From NCBI RefSeq assembly GCF_001649575.2, contig NC_051452.1, positions 10,522,882 to 10,586,881 of the forward strand: 64,000 nucleotides of DNA, in the 5' to 3' direction. Position numbers and translations under genes: made by a program. Origin of the DNA: Kryptolebias marmoratus (Eukaryota; Chordata; Actinopteri; Cyprinodontiformes; Rivulidae). The notes beneath the pieces are model-generated. The model saw only the letters and a program-made list of their open reading frames with translations, was not told the origin of the DNA and did not search any database. Shown in pieces: positions 23,756-34,805 of this stretch (the stretch's first letter is position 1; the number at the start of each line of letters is the position of its first letter).

Positions 23756-24815
23756 CTAACAGGCGTCCATGATGCGTCTGATGGAGCTGAACCTCGTCAG
23801 GTTGCTCATCCCCATCTCCCTGAGGTTCCTGTACTCCCCTGGCCTCAGGTACACCATCCGGCCTCTGTAGTTGGGCTGCTCGAACATCAGCCAGTGGCCG
23901 TCCATCACGTTGCACGACTGGCACTCGGACATGCGGAAGCGGTCCATCATGTTGTCGCAGTCGTCCAGCAGCTCATGCATCTGGCCTCCGAAGTTCTCCC
24001 TCTCGTAGATCCTCATTCGGAAGGGCCCTCGGTGCTGCAGAGGGTTAAGATTGTAAATCTATAAATAACAGCTGCGGTAATATGCAGTTATTGTGGACTC
24101 AAAGTGGAAATATGGTTAGAAGTTCCCTATTATAATTGGAACAAAAGCAGCTCTGAGAGGTGAAATTAAACAATCCTTTGGACATTAAAATAATGTAATA
24201 ATGTTTCGGAAATTCCTTTACTGCGATTAGGTGCTTGCAGATTTCAGATGCAGAGGCTTGTTGACAAAAGGTCCAAATAAAAACCTGGAGCTTCAGAAAC
24301 CTATTTGTGGAAACATTTTGCATTATTTTAACTTACAAAGTTGAGCTGCTTTAACATGTTAAAATGCATGAAATAACCGATCAACTCCGGTGCGTCTGAC
24401 ACAGCTGTTTGCGGCGAACTCCTCCACCTACCATCGGGATCATTCGACAGGACCGGATGCAGTCGCTCGTGCTCATTCCCATCAGCCGCTGGTTGTCGGG
24501 GTACTCGCCCCTTCTCACCAGTATCTGATGGCCAATGAAGTTGGGCTTCTCATAGACCATGAAGAGGCCGCTCTCCACCCTGCAGGAGTTGCACCTGCTC
24601 AGGTAGGAGGTCAGCTCTGGGCAGTCACTGCTGGTCTCGTAGGACCGGCCCTGGAAGTTCCTCTCCTCATAGAATATGATCTGCAGAAAGGCAACAAACA
24701 CTCAACTTCAAATTTCAAAACTATATTGGTGTTTGTCACCTGTGAATTTTCACTTTAAATCTTTTTAATGTTATTATTCCTTTGCTGTTTTGAAAGCTTC
24801 ACTTACCCTCCCCAT
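23756..24815 (-). CDS. Gamma-M crystallin C (Trp-poor, Met-rich)
   Basis: Fish gamma-M class lens protein, which packs very densely and gives a high refractive index. Exons: 24807-24815 (MGR), 24432-24680 (83 codons), 23756-24034 (92 codons and TAG); 178 aa. Domain 1 starts [15 protein letters not shown] and ends SCRMIPM; domain 2 starts [19 protein letters not shown] and holds [17 protein letters not shown]. Only one of the four fold Trp remains (DGHW); the others are Phe, Leu or Met. Domain 1 has two extra residues near its end (MSTSDC). TATAAAAA is at 24874-24881 on the minus strand and AATAAA at 23721-23726. Its promoter faces that of gene D, with 653 bp between the start codons. Confidence 0.92.
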
Positions 24816-25468
24816 GGTCATGATTTTTGTGAGCTTATCTCAGATGTACAGCATCCACATCGACCCTTTTCCCTTTTTATACATTGCACAGCCGTAGTAT
24901 TTCCACATGGCTTGTGCTGAAACCTTTGAGTCATCACTCTATATTCAGAGCAGCACTATAGGGTGGCAGACTTTACTGTAGGCCAGAATCTGCCGTACTC
25001 TGGTTATTGTCAATTGAATATTGGGTTTTATACTTGCTTCCAGCAACGTCAACTATTTAATTCAACTAATTTTGTTCCTACCAAAGGAAAAAAAAAAATC
25101 TATGCAGTGTGATGTAAGAAAAGAAGGAGCATGACTGTAATGATAGCACTGACACCATCTAAGCTCTGAAGATTGACCAGCTTTTCATAATTTGACAATA
25201 AGAATGTGATAAATACTAAATTATAGGATGAACATTTAGCTTCTTTTGTGACCTAGCATAACCTTTCTCAACTACAGTCAACGTTCAATAATAACTGTTC
25301 AAGTGGATGTAAAAAGAAAAAAAACAAAACAGAAATCAATGCAGGGCCACGTGAACCTGATGATGAGTCATGATGTTTGGAACAAAGGTAAGCTAGGTGC
25401 CCTGCAGCTGATGTTTGGTATAAAAGCAACGTTGGTTGGCATCATTTGGAAAAACGAAAACCGTCACT
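24816..25468. promoter_or_regulatory. Divergent promoter region of crystallins C and D
   Basis: Two start codons face away from each other across 653 bp. Each side has its own TATA box (24874-24881 minus; 25419-25426 plus) and its own TGAGTCA core (24927-24933; 25364-25370). D also has a SOX-like AACAAAG at 25381-25387, and C has ccttTGA directly before its core. Shared lens control is inferred. Confidence 0.6.
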
Positions 25469-26279
25469 ATGGGCAGGGTAATTTATGTTTGATATGTCTG
25501 ATTTAAACTGATGCGGATCGGAGTTTAAGATGAAGATCCGTACGAGCATTAAAGCCTCCCCCGTGCACACAGGAAGCGGTGACTCACGTCTTTCTCTTGT
25601 GTCCTTTGCTGCAGATCATTTTCTACGAGGAGAGGAACTTCCAGGGGCGCTCGTACGAGTGCAGCAGCGACTGCTCCGACATCCACATGCACCTGAACCG
25701 CTGCAACTCCTGCAGGGTTGAAAACGGGTGCTTCGTGGTGTACGACCGGCCCAACTTTATGGGGAACCAGGTCTTCTTGAGAAGAGGGGAGTACAATGAT
25801 TTTCAATACACGGGAAGCATGATGGGCATGATGGGCATGGCGATGATGGACACCATTCGCTCCTGTCGGGTGATTCCGATGGTAGGACGTTTTCATTGGT
25901 TAAACTGGTTGTGATTGCTTGATAAGACCAAACTATTCATGCTCCTAGACGAAGAAATGAAAGCAAGGTTGTGCTATGAAGTCTTTTCTTCCTCCTTCAG
26001 CACCGGGGACAGTTCAGGATGAGGATCTACGAGAGGGAGAACTTCGGAGGCCAGATGCACGAGCTGCAGGACGACTGCGAGTCTCTCCAGGATCGATTTT
26101 ACATGTCCGACTGCCAGTCGTGCAACGTGATGGACGGCCACTGGCTGATGTTTGAGCAGCCCAACTACAGAGGCCGGTTGATGTACGTGAGGCCAGGGGA
26201 GTACAGGAACCTCCGAGACATGGGAACGAGCAACATCATGAAAATCAGCTCCATCAGACGCATCACGGACGTGTGCTGA
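25469..26279 (+). CDS. Gamma-M crystallin D with Met-rich insertion
   Basis: Exons: 25469-25477 (MGR), 25615-25881 (89 codons), 26001-26279 (92 codons and TGA); 184 aa. TATAAAAG at 25419-25426, AATAAA at 26317-26322. Domain 1 ([20 protein letters not shown]) is very close to gene C. It is 8 residues longer than the standard 81 because the stretch before [11 protein letters not shown] reads [13 protein letters not shown], seven Met in thirteen residues. The DNA there repeats ATGATGGGC, so slippage is the likely origin. Domain 2 matches gene C closely ([35 protein letters not shown]). One fold Trp is left. It is a recent paralogue of C in opposite orientation. Confidence 0.93.
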
Positions 26280-26999
26280 GTGGGACACATCCCCCAAGAA
26301 ACCCGAGAACAAAACTAATAAAACACACTTTGAAGGATCTCTTTGCTTACTTTGTGTAGTTGAAAAGAGCTTCTCTACTCATTATCTAATTATTTAGCCT
26401 AATATTTACTAGTTCAAAATAAAAAAACAGCTGTTATTTTATAAAAATCTACACACAGAGCTGTTTGTGTTTATAGCTTATTAGAACTTTTATTCTGATG
26501 TATTGAACACTAAGTCACCCAACTTGCAGTAAATAATAACACAAAATATATGTATATGTGATCTTTTCGTGCTAGATGTTGAAATGTAAAGATGAATAAA
26601 TTAATATTAGCCCTTCCAATGTGTCGTGTACTGCCTGGCAGATTGTGCACTATGTGCCTTTATTGTGAGAAGTTGTGAGGATGTGTAAAATCTAATTAGG
26701 TTCAAGAAATACATTTTGAATTTTGGATGTTGCACTTTGAGTGGTTAGGAAAAAGAACATTTCATGGTTTGGTTTTTAGCAACGAAACAACTCAAATCTG
26801 CAAAAATCTGCTGGCAAAGAACCAGATTTATTTGACTTCTATCTCTTTTTTGGCCAGAATCATTTTGTGTGCATGCACTTAAAAGGTTGCATAAAGAGTC
26901 AAAACAATCTTTCAAAACCTTATTGAGAATCCACAAACTGTTCTCAGTCAAGGTTAGTTTGTGGATCGAAGTCTGCTCAGGGAATTGATTCTGAAATCT

Positions 27000-27350
27000 T
27001 GTTGTTTTACGAAGAACTAAACGGTCTGAGTCAACAACACATATCTGATCTTCGGCTGCACTGTCAACCATCGAGACCTCTGAGGTCATCCGGATCAAAT
27101 CCCAGAGTCAGAATCAAACATGCACCAAATACCTGGAACAAACTCTGAGAAAACTGCTGGACCAAGGCGACTGTAAGTTCCTTTAAAGTAAAATAATTTT
27201 ACTTAAGGACCGTCCTGTCCGCTGAGGCCTTTCTAAACTCTTTTATTGTTCTTTTGCACTTAGCCACAAGGTTTTTAACTGTTTACGTGCAGCCCTTTGA
27301 GTTGCCCTGCTGATGAAATGAGCTGTACAAATAAAGCTGCTGAGCCTTAA
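27000..27350 (+). repeat. Decayed LINE 3' end
   Basis: In broken frames the end of a LINE ORF2 is recognisable (a Lys-His-Ala-Pro-Asn-Thr-Trp-Asn-like stretch near 27115-27140). It is followed by agccctttgagttgcc and tgtacaaataaagctgct, the tail typical of fish L2-clade LINEs. Confidence 0.5.
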
Positions 27351-27534
27351 TGTTTTTTTTCCTTTCCTTTGCCTGCACTGAAACATCGACTAGCTCAGAT
27401 GATCGGAAGTCTTGGCTCAACTGTCTCGATATTCTCTCACTACCCTGAAGCTCAGAAATACTGCAGAGGTTAAGTCATTAAACTGTAGCCATATTATTAA
27501 ACTTCTCAAGGCCAACTTGTAAACAAACTGTTTT

Positions 27535-27705
27535 CCTTTCGGCTGCTCCCTTCTTCAGGGGTCACCACAGCAAACTTCACAGGAAAGAACTAGGCATGTG
27601 GTTTTATGCTCTTCCTGTCGCAAGCTAGACTCAAACCTGTAGCCTCAGGATTACGGGACCTCGGCACTGACCGCCAAGCTAGCTCAGCCCCCTTCTAAAC
27701 AAACT
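27535..27705 (+). repeat. SINE-like remnant
   Basis: tttcggctgctcccttcttc, aggggtcaccacagc and a later gctcttcctgtcgc match a very common short fish repeat. The copy is old and boundaries are approximate. Confidence 0.45.
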
Positions 27706-28784
27706 GTTGTTAAAACTACAAACTGATAATCTTCAGCAACAATCTAATAGCCATGCTCTGAGCCGGTTGAATAACCTTGGTGTCTGTGGAGAACTGGCTG
27801 AGATATGATGACTTCGGACCATCTAAAAAGAGCAAAATACCAGGAGATAATTGGGACTGACTACTAGCCTGACACTGGTGGCATTACTGAATAAAATAGT
27901 TGGATACTGTAGGTTGTTGTCCAGTTGGCTCCTGACCTTCATAGTCGGTGTTGTGTTTACTTCTGTTTCCCTGTTTAGATCTCAGCACTGAAAACACAAC
28001 TTATGCACACGGACACCATTGGTACTGCAAATTAGTGTATATGCTTTACTAAACTGCAATAACAGACTTTCCTTCCTGAATTGTGTTTTTTATACACCAA
28101 GCACTTTCTTTAATTTTGAGTTAAACGTCACAGTTCAGTTTTATTTTCTGGGTTAAATGCCAGGATTATTTGTGCAGAATTACACAACACGACAAAGATC
28201 CTAGCAGAGCTCAGAACGACCAGTATATCATGAGAAAGATGTCCCATTTATGGCAATTTGCAAGTATGAAGTTGGCCATCATATGCTAGTCATATATAAT
28301 ATTCAATAGGCTGTTGAGTCTGAGCTGCAAAAAAGTAATCAAAGTTGCATATTTCACTCTTAGATTGTGAAATGTGTTCTTCAGTGAAAATGGTAAATGT
28401 GTCATGAATCCAGTTTGCTGTGGCACAGTTTAATCTGACTGCAGAGTTCACAGCTTTGATGTACAGTAAAGTGGGGATTTCCACAATGAGCTGACTCAGT
28501 TATTTCGTACAATAAAGAGGCCGATTCTTTTGATGTCACATGATGCATAAAAGGCGGCGGGCCAGAGAGAAAAACAACAGAAGTCATGAGCAGAAAGCTA
28601 ACGTGGGGTCCAGCTCTTTGCTGCAGCAAATGTCCGATGCTGAGCCACATACTCTGCCAAGTCTTTTATTTAATTTAACAGGGACTGCATTCAGTTCTGC
28701 CACTTCGTCCCTGTGGTAAATACTCGAATGTTATTATCAACCGATGAAAGGTAGGGGAATGATTAATGTGGAAAATGGTAAACG

Positions 28785-28865
28785 GACTGTACTTATATGG
28801 CGCCTTTCTAGGCAACCAGGCCACTCAAAGTGCTCATTTCCCCATCCACAGACACGATCTACTAC
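28785..28865 (+). repeat. Short interspersed repeat fragment
   Basis: aaatggtaaacggactgtac, ttatatggcgcctttctag and ccactcaaagtgct form a widespread teleost repeat core. It lies inside the decayed crystallin gene. Confidence 0.5.
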
Positions 28866-28917
28866 ATCTTTACAAAACTAACCTGAATAAATCATTCTAT
28901 AGAGTCTACTGAGTGCT

Positions 28918-29000
28918 TTAGATCAATGATTTCCAAAGTTGGGGTCGGGACCCCAATGTGGGTCACCCAACACCAAGTAGGGGTCCTTAGATAATCTCCA
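28918..29000 (+). mobile_element. hAT-type terminal remnant
   Basis: gatttccaaagttggggtcg followed by ggaccccaatgtgggtcacc is typical of hAT terminal regions. It lies immediately before the surviving crystallin exon 3 fragment and may have helped remove exon 2. Confidence 0.4.
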
Positions 29001-29254
29001 GATATCAAGTTAAAATTAAAAACTCATTTAGGATGAGGATCTACGAGGAAGCAAATCTTGAAGGCCAGATGGAGGAACTGACAGAGGACTGCACTCCATC
29101 CGGGTTAACTATGTTGATGTTCGAGCTGCCAAACTATGGGGGCAAGGATGTTTTATCTGAAGCCAGGGGAGTACAGGAACCTCAGAGAAATCAGCAGCGA
29201 TGATGCGAGGTTCAGTTCAGTCAGATGCTTCCCAAAGACCCAACTGTCTTGCAA

Positions 29255-32000
29255 TTTTACATTAAAACATCTTGATGTAGTGTTTTGTTTTTTTTAAACA
29301 AGGGAAAGGTAAAAGGGGTGACAGTTGTGTTTAATTTGAAACTGTGATTTGTAAATGTTGTGCACTGTTAGCATGTAGTTCCAGCTTTACTGTAAAATCT
29401 ACTGTGAATTCATCTCTCTTACTTTGTAATGAGCACAATAAATGATGTCGACATGCCTAAACAAGAGAAATCTTTGACCCCAGTCCAGTGATCTGCCATC
29501 TAACATTAAAAAGTTTAAAGCAGCTGATAAACTGGTTTTCAACTGCTGCCATGAAAGTTGTGATGTCATGTAAGATTTCATTCATTTCTTCAAAAAAGTC
29601 ATTTCAGTTTAACAGAGGGACAATTACAGTAAAATGAGATGCAGAATTAACAAGTGAACCTGAATACTTTATCTAAAATACAATATTTTACAGACCAGTA
29701 TGCAGCACAACCCACCCTGGTGTTGTTTGTACAGATAGCAGATAATATTTTATTTTGTAGGTCTATGGAGGGGCCACTGTCCTTAATGAGGACACCTGGG
29801 TGACCTCATTAAAGACAATGAGGTGTGAAATTTGTCTGATGATCATAAACACAACAAAGTCTACAGCTGGAAATGGTTAGTTGATGGTAATGAATGACCT
29901 TTGACATTTCTGTTGAAGAAGGAAAAATATAAACGCCTAAATGCACACAATAATGTCCCTGTATCAGTTTTCAACAGAAGAGCAATAACAAGCTCTGAAG
30001 CTGTTGAAATCATCCTTACACAACATGCTAGCATGAAGAAAATCGACTTTTATTGGTGCATCTGGTGTGTTAGCTCTTATTTTATGTATTTATTAAAAAA
30101 TTTGGGACTTCCAGAATCCCAGGCAATTCAGTCCTAACAGAACAAATTTTACAGATTTCTTAAAAAAAATTAATTTAGTTTACAAAGGTAGGTAGGTAGG
30201 TAGGTACATTTATTTATATAGCACTTTTCAGCACAAGGCGACTCGAAGTGCTTTACAACACAGAACAAAATTACAGACAAAGTTACAGAACATGATAATG
30301 AAACAAAAAAACAGACAGGTACAAAATACAATGATAACTAATTGTCTAAATAAGCTAAGCTAAACCAACAGATCTAAGCATGACTAAATGTACAGAACTA
30401 AACTAAGCTAAAACTAAAACTAACGGTACAGAACTATCTAAAAGTATCCCAGGCCCGCTATACAGCCGAAGTAAAACCAGACATATCTAAGCATGAGCTA
30501 AGACAGTCAAAAATAGTAGCTAAACTAAACAGATCTAAGCATGACTAAATGTACAGAACTAAACTAAGTGTACAGGGAGATAAAGATAAACTAAACAAAG
30601 CTAAACAAAGATGGAATAATAAGACCAAATGTTATGATCAATAGAGGTTTACACTTATTTGTTGCAGATGGTTTTAGCATATCATAATTAAAGCCTAGCG
30701 TTATGTAACACAGAGTTTTAAACAAAGATCATCACGCATACGAACAAAGGCAAAAACATTATCAATAAGACACCCTTTTGTGATCCCAGTGATTAAAATG
30801 GTATATTATCTTTTTAATCTACCTTTAAATCAAAGTTTTAATAAGGATGTCTTCAGAAATAGCAATGGGAAATCCCATCATTTAATGTTTGGGTTCACTG
30901 TGAAGCTCAGGGATTCCAGATGCCAAAAAAAAAAGACCCATAAATGGAGTTTTCAAACCAGCGCTCTTGTAAACAAACCCCGCTTGTTGCCAGGTGACAA
31001 ATCGCCAAACTTCAACTAACTGCGTCTCATTTTGAAGCTTTTGAGATGAAGAATTTGAAAATAAAAGCTCAAATTTGAAAGATTCCTCATTGTGACTCAT
31101 TTTGCCAGCACAAATCACAATTTACAGATATCTGTACAATACTTATTACATTACCTATAAACTAAATTAGGCAAAATTTGTATTAATAATGCTGCAGAAG
31201 GCTGAGCTGATTTGTGTTTTTACTGTTATATGTTAGTATTTAAACTTTAATGTGTTTTTATCAGCAGATTAGCTCCACTGTATAATTTCCAATACCGTCT
31301 GCCACTGCAGACTGCATTGAAAATTATTTTCTAGAGCTTAGCCCAAAGAGAATATCACACTATGAGGGATTTTAATCGAACAAAAGCCAAAACGAACAAG
31401 CTGGAGGCTATCCGAAACAAGCTGTTGACGCGCTGACACGAACTGAAAAACATTCTGTGAATTGTTAGTCTTATAAAAGGGAGCCGATGGCTGCTGTGCA
31501 CACAGACAGTGACCCGTGCGGTGGTGGACTCAGGATTTAAGAGCATGGCATCATGTTGAAAATTCAGCTTTTAGAATGTTAATCTCAAAATGCTCTGGAG
31601 CAAAATTAAAACATAGGTCATAAAATGACCTATGTAAGTCTTTAACTGCAACTGCAGCATTTCATCTTCATCATATCATTTCTGCACAAGAAAATGTATG
31701 TAAACTATGCTCTGTAAACTGTTATTTGGGAAAATAAAGTTAAAACAAAAAAAAAATCAAGATTTGGAAAGTGTCTTTTTTTAACAGTTTCTCACATAGC
31801 TTCATTCAAACCAAAGTGTGTGTTCGAACATTCATTGGTTCTTAAATTTCCTGGTTTGCTGTAAGTTTTTTTTTTCATCAAACAAACGCGACTCAAAGAA
31901 AACAGCTGAAGCGCACTGTAGGGCACACCTCACACACACACAAAAAAGTTTTCTGTGAAAAAGCTGACCAGCCCAGTCATTGTTCCGAATCACAAAGACA
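29255..32000. other. Intergenic sequence between the crystallin pseudogene and gene E
   Basis: Contains a short interspersed repeat and an internal duplication (30185-30570) and an isolated TATAAAAGG at 31472-31480 with ATTGTTAG just before it. No coding frame fits any family. Confidence 0.4.
30185..30570 (+). repeat. Interspersed repeat with 161-bp internal duplication
   Basis: Begins with four GGTA units, then acatttatttatatagcact and gactcgaagtgctttacaac, a common teleost repeat core. Downstream, agatctaagcatgactaaat with its flanks occurs at 30370 and again at 30531. Confidence 0.6.
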
Positions 32001-32016
32001 CAGGTCATCCGTGGGT

Positions 32017-32024
32017 TATAAAGG
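32017..32024 (+). promoter_or_regulatory. TATA box of crystallin E
   Basis: TATAAAGG lies 60 bp before the ATG. Upstream are GCTGACC (31963-31969) and the SOX-like CATTGTT (31978-31984). Confidence 0.65.
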
Positions 32025-32076
32025 CAGCTTGGAGCGCACGGCTGCAGCTACAGCGTGACAAAAGTTAGCTGGCACA

Positions 32077-32812
32077 ATGGGAAAGGTAAGGCCATTTGTG
32101 GATTATTTAATTCAAACTCGTAAAATGGAAGCTTTCAAATCGTGGTATAGTATGACAATGTTGCTTAAATCTGAGCCACTGTCAATTCGGAACTATTAAA
32201 TGACTTTAACTTCCCTTTAGATCATTTTCTACGAAGACAGAAACTTTCAGGGTCGAAACTACGAGTGCAGCGGCGAATGCTCCGACCTGCACTCCCACTT
32301 CAACCGGTGCAACTCCATCCGAGTGGACAGCGGTGACTGGATGGTCTACGAGAGGCCCAACTACATGGGCTACCAGTACTTTCTGAGGAAGGGCGACTAT
32401 CCAGACTACCAGGGCTGGATGGGATTCAACGACTGCGTCCGATCCTGCCGCGTGATCCCAATGGTAACATCCGACAGGTTTAAACACGTCTTTATTCAAG
32501 TTCGACAGCAGGAGAGAACGATAAATTGCCTCCTCTCCGCAGAACCAAGGCTCTCACAAAATGATGATCTACGAGCGCTCAGAGTTCGGAGGCCAGACGA
32601 TGGAGCTGACCGATGACTGCCCCTCCCTGTACGAACGCTTCAATTTCAACGACGTCTCCTCCTGCAAAGTCATGGACGGCCACTGGATCTTCTACGAGCA
32701 CCCCCATTACAGGGGGCGCCAGTACCTGATGCGCCCCGGTGAATACAGGAGGTTTCATGAGTGGGGAAGCATGAGTCCCAGGGTGGGATCAATCAAACGC
32801 ATCACTATGTGA
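32077..32812 (+). CDS. Gamma-crystallin E (gamma-M/MX-like, four Trp)
   Basis: Exons: 32077-32085 (MGK), 32221-32463 (81 codons), 32543-32812 (89 codons and TGA); 173 aa; AATAAA at 32851-32856, 38 bp after the stop. Domain 1 starts [20 protein letters not shown] and ends SCRVIPM like the M group, but keeps both Trp ([14 protein letters not shown]). Domain 2 begins [18 protein letters not shown], in place of the usual HRG start, and keeps both Trp ([13 protein letters not shown]); it ends SIKRITM. So it combines M-type framework with a full Trp set, intermediate between gamma-S-like and gamma-M proteins. Its 3' end faces that of gene F. Confidence 0.92.
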
Positions 32813-33121
32813 GAACACTAATGTGCACACTGTTTATGGGAGTTCCTACAAATAAAGTCAATGAATCTAACTAACACCAAGGTCACGCCAGCTGCTTTGT
32901 TCTCTTTACTTTGAGCGTCTTAAAGATTTGTTTGTGTTATTACTTATAAGAACAGGTGATAAAAAATGGTACCAGAGTAGACATCTTTTTGGTTACTTTA
33001 AGAGCGATAACTCCAGACAAACACAGGATCAAAACCTGCTTGTTTCATGACATTCAGATACAGACACAGCCGCATGGTTTAAGGCAAGCATGTTTATTAG
33101 GGACAGAAGAACAAAGTTCTT

Positions 33122-33921
33122 TCAGTTGAAGTCGGTGATTCGCCTGAGAGAACCGATCCTTGGACTGGCGCCGCCCCAGTCGCTGTATCTGCGGTATTCG
33201 CCGGGTCTCAGGTAGTAGGTCCTCCCCCTGTAGTTGGGCTGGTCGTACATCAGCCAGTGGCCGTCAACCACGTTGCACGAGTTAATGTCAGATATCCGCA
33301 GGCGGTCCTGGACGTTGGGGCAATCGTCACTGATCTCCTGCATTTGGCCGGCCATGTCTGGACGCTCGTACAGTCTTATCTTGTAGGAACCGCGATGCTG
33401 CAGACAGAACATTTGGTTGCGTTATACACCAGGAAGTTCTTACAAAAAGCACCTATTAATATCAAGCTGAAGTTTCTTTAACAAGAAGCAGTTAAGTTAT
33501 CAGACCATCTAAACTCTTCCAAACGCCCTCCTCATCTTCCGTCTTGGCTTACCATGGGAATCATGCGGCAGGAGCGAATGCAGTCATTGATGCCAATCAT
33601 GCGCTGGTTGTCGGAGTACTCGCCGCGGCGCAGGAAGTACTGGTGGCCCAGGTAGTGGGGTCTGTCGTACACCATGAAACAGCCGCTCTCCACTCGGACG
33701 GAGTTGCAGCGGTTGAAGTAGGGGTGCAGGTCGGCACAGTCACTCATGCACTCATGGTGCCGACCCTGGAAATTTCTGTCCTCGTAAAATATGATCTACA
33801 AAAAGGTTTGCCGCAACAGGTGATCAACACATCACCCCCCGTAATGTGAAAATATATTTAAAAAGATGTCATTTTTTTTATTCTGTAATTTAATGACACG
33901 CATTAAACTTACCTTTCCCAT
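33122..33921 (-). CDS. Gamma-M crystallin F (two Trp)
   Basis: Exons: 33913-33921 (MGK), 33553-33795 (81 codons), 33122-33397 (91 codons and TGA); 175 aa. TATATAAAA on the minus strand at 33979-33987 and AATAAA at 33093-33098. Domain 1 ([20 protein letters not shown]) lacks both Trp: the first is Phe (SGCFMVYD) and the second Met (QRMIGI). Domain 2 keeps both ([24 protein letters not shown]) and starts [19 protein letters not shown]. It is a typical fish gamma-M protein of mixed Trp content, convergent with gene E, about 240 bp between their poly-A signals. Confidence 0.93.
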
Positions 33922-33978
33922 TGTGATATTAGCGGGGGCCAGACTGATACTGCATGGACGCCCTCTCAGCCGTTGTCC

Positions 33979-34095
33979 TTTTATATAAAGTAGCTGTGTG
34001 ATGGCACAGCATAAAGTATTGTCATCCAAATAGGTGTTACGACACAAATCTGGTTATGTATAGTGACGCGCCGGTGTGTTGATGACTTATTGTTG
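33979..34095 (-). promoter_or_regulatory. Promoter of crystallin F
   Basis: TATATAAAA at 33979-33987. Upstream at 34083-34095 a TGACTTA half-site overlaps an ATTGTTG SOX-like site, echoing the Maf/SOX pairing of the other crystallin genes. Confidence 0.5.
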
Positions 34096-34664
34096 TCCGG
34101 TTTTCACAGGTTCATCACTATTGATTAAAAACACAACAGCGCGCTTGTGACCAGAAGGCGATATTCACAGTATCAGCAGAATAAAACAACGGCGGCGATT
34201 TGCATTCCTAATGCTGTACACCTGAGCGGGGGGACGAATTGCTTTCAGATCCCAAGCACATCTTACTCGTGTTACCTATAATATAAACCAAAAAACATAC
34301 ATTTCCAGGTACATGTGAGGGTCTCCTGTGGAACCACAGAGATGACAAGCTCCAAAGTGACTTCATTTAAACCTCAGTCTGATCATTTTTTTTTACATCA
34401 ACTGGGAAATGATTATATTCTTGTGTACTGACAGACTGAACTGGTCCAGACTATAACAGTCTAATAGGTGTCACTATCAAGTTCATTTTGCTTTAATTGC
34501 TGCAAGAGGTAAATGACTAAACTTAAATTCATTTTTTCTTCAAAGTGAACATTACCAACCATCATCAGCTGTATTTTGTGTCTTCACCACGTAAGATGGA
34601 TTAAAATAGGCTTAACAACGGTGGACACAGAAGACATTTAGGTTTGCGTCCTAGCATTGTGAAT

Positions 34665-34805
34665 TTACGTGGCCGTGCGGCGTGGCGACTTGCGACGTGT
34701 TCCCCTTCTCTCGCTCAACGACCAGAGGACCAGCTCCTCAAAACCTTGATCAGGATCGAGCGTGTACAGAAAACTGATGGACGGATGTTAGCACTGTGAT
34801 TACAA
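34665..34805 (+). repeat. Decayed teleost short repeat
   Basis: ggcgacttgcgacgtgttcc, cttctctcgctcaacgacc and aaactgatggacggatg recall a very abundant fish repeat tail (ggcgacctgtccagggtgta ... ggatgga type). Class not determined. Confidence 0.4.

Larger units (their letters stand above)
26330..28480. other. Intergenic sequence with decayed retroelement tails
   Basis: Holds a LINE 3' remnant at 27000-27350 and a short SINE-like remnant at 27535-27705. The rest is AT-rich with no supported gene. Confidence 0.4.
28490..29250 (+). pseudogene. Decayed gamma-M crystallin gene (promoter, start and partial exon 3)
   Basis: Exon 3 homology runs 29027-29240. It opens FRMRIYEEANLEGQMEELTE, matching domain 2 of genes C and D; about 45 bp covering the [11 protein letters not shown] segment are missing. 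LMFELPNYGG resumes, then a frameshift, and [13 protein letters not shown] continues in another frame. The usual C-terminal end is lost and no stop aligns. Upstream, a Maf-like core GCTGACTCAG (28490-28499), a CATAAAAGG TATA-like box (28546-28554) and an ATG at 28586 have the spacing seen in gene D. The start reads ATGAGCAGAAAG with no GT donor. Exon 2 cannot be found; repeats occupy its place. The exon 3 part is secure; joining it to the upstream promoter is inference. Confidence 0.75.

Noticed and set aside
25549..25896. Minus-strand frames over crystallin exons (also at 21754, 23717, 24390, 25974, 32206, 33257, 33544)
   Set aside because: Antisense shadows of crystallin exons, His/Val-rich, kept open by codon bias of the real strand.
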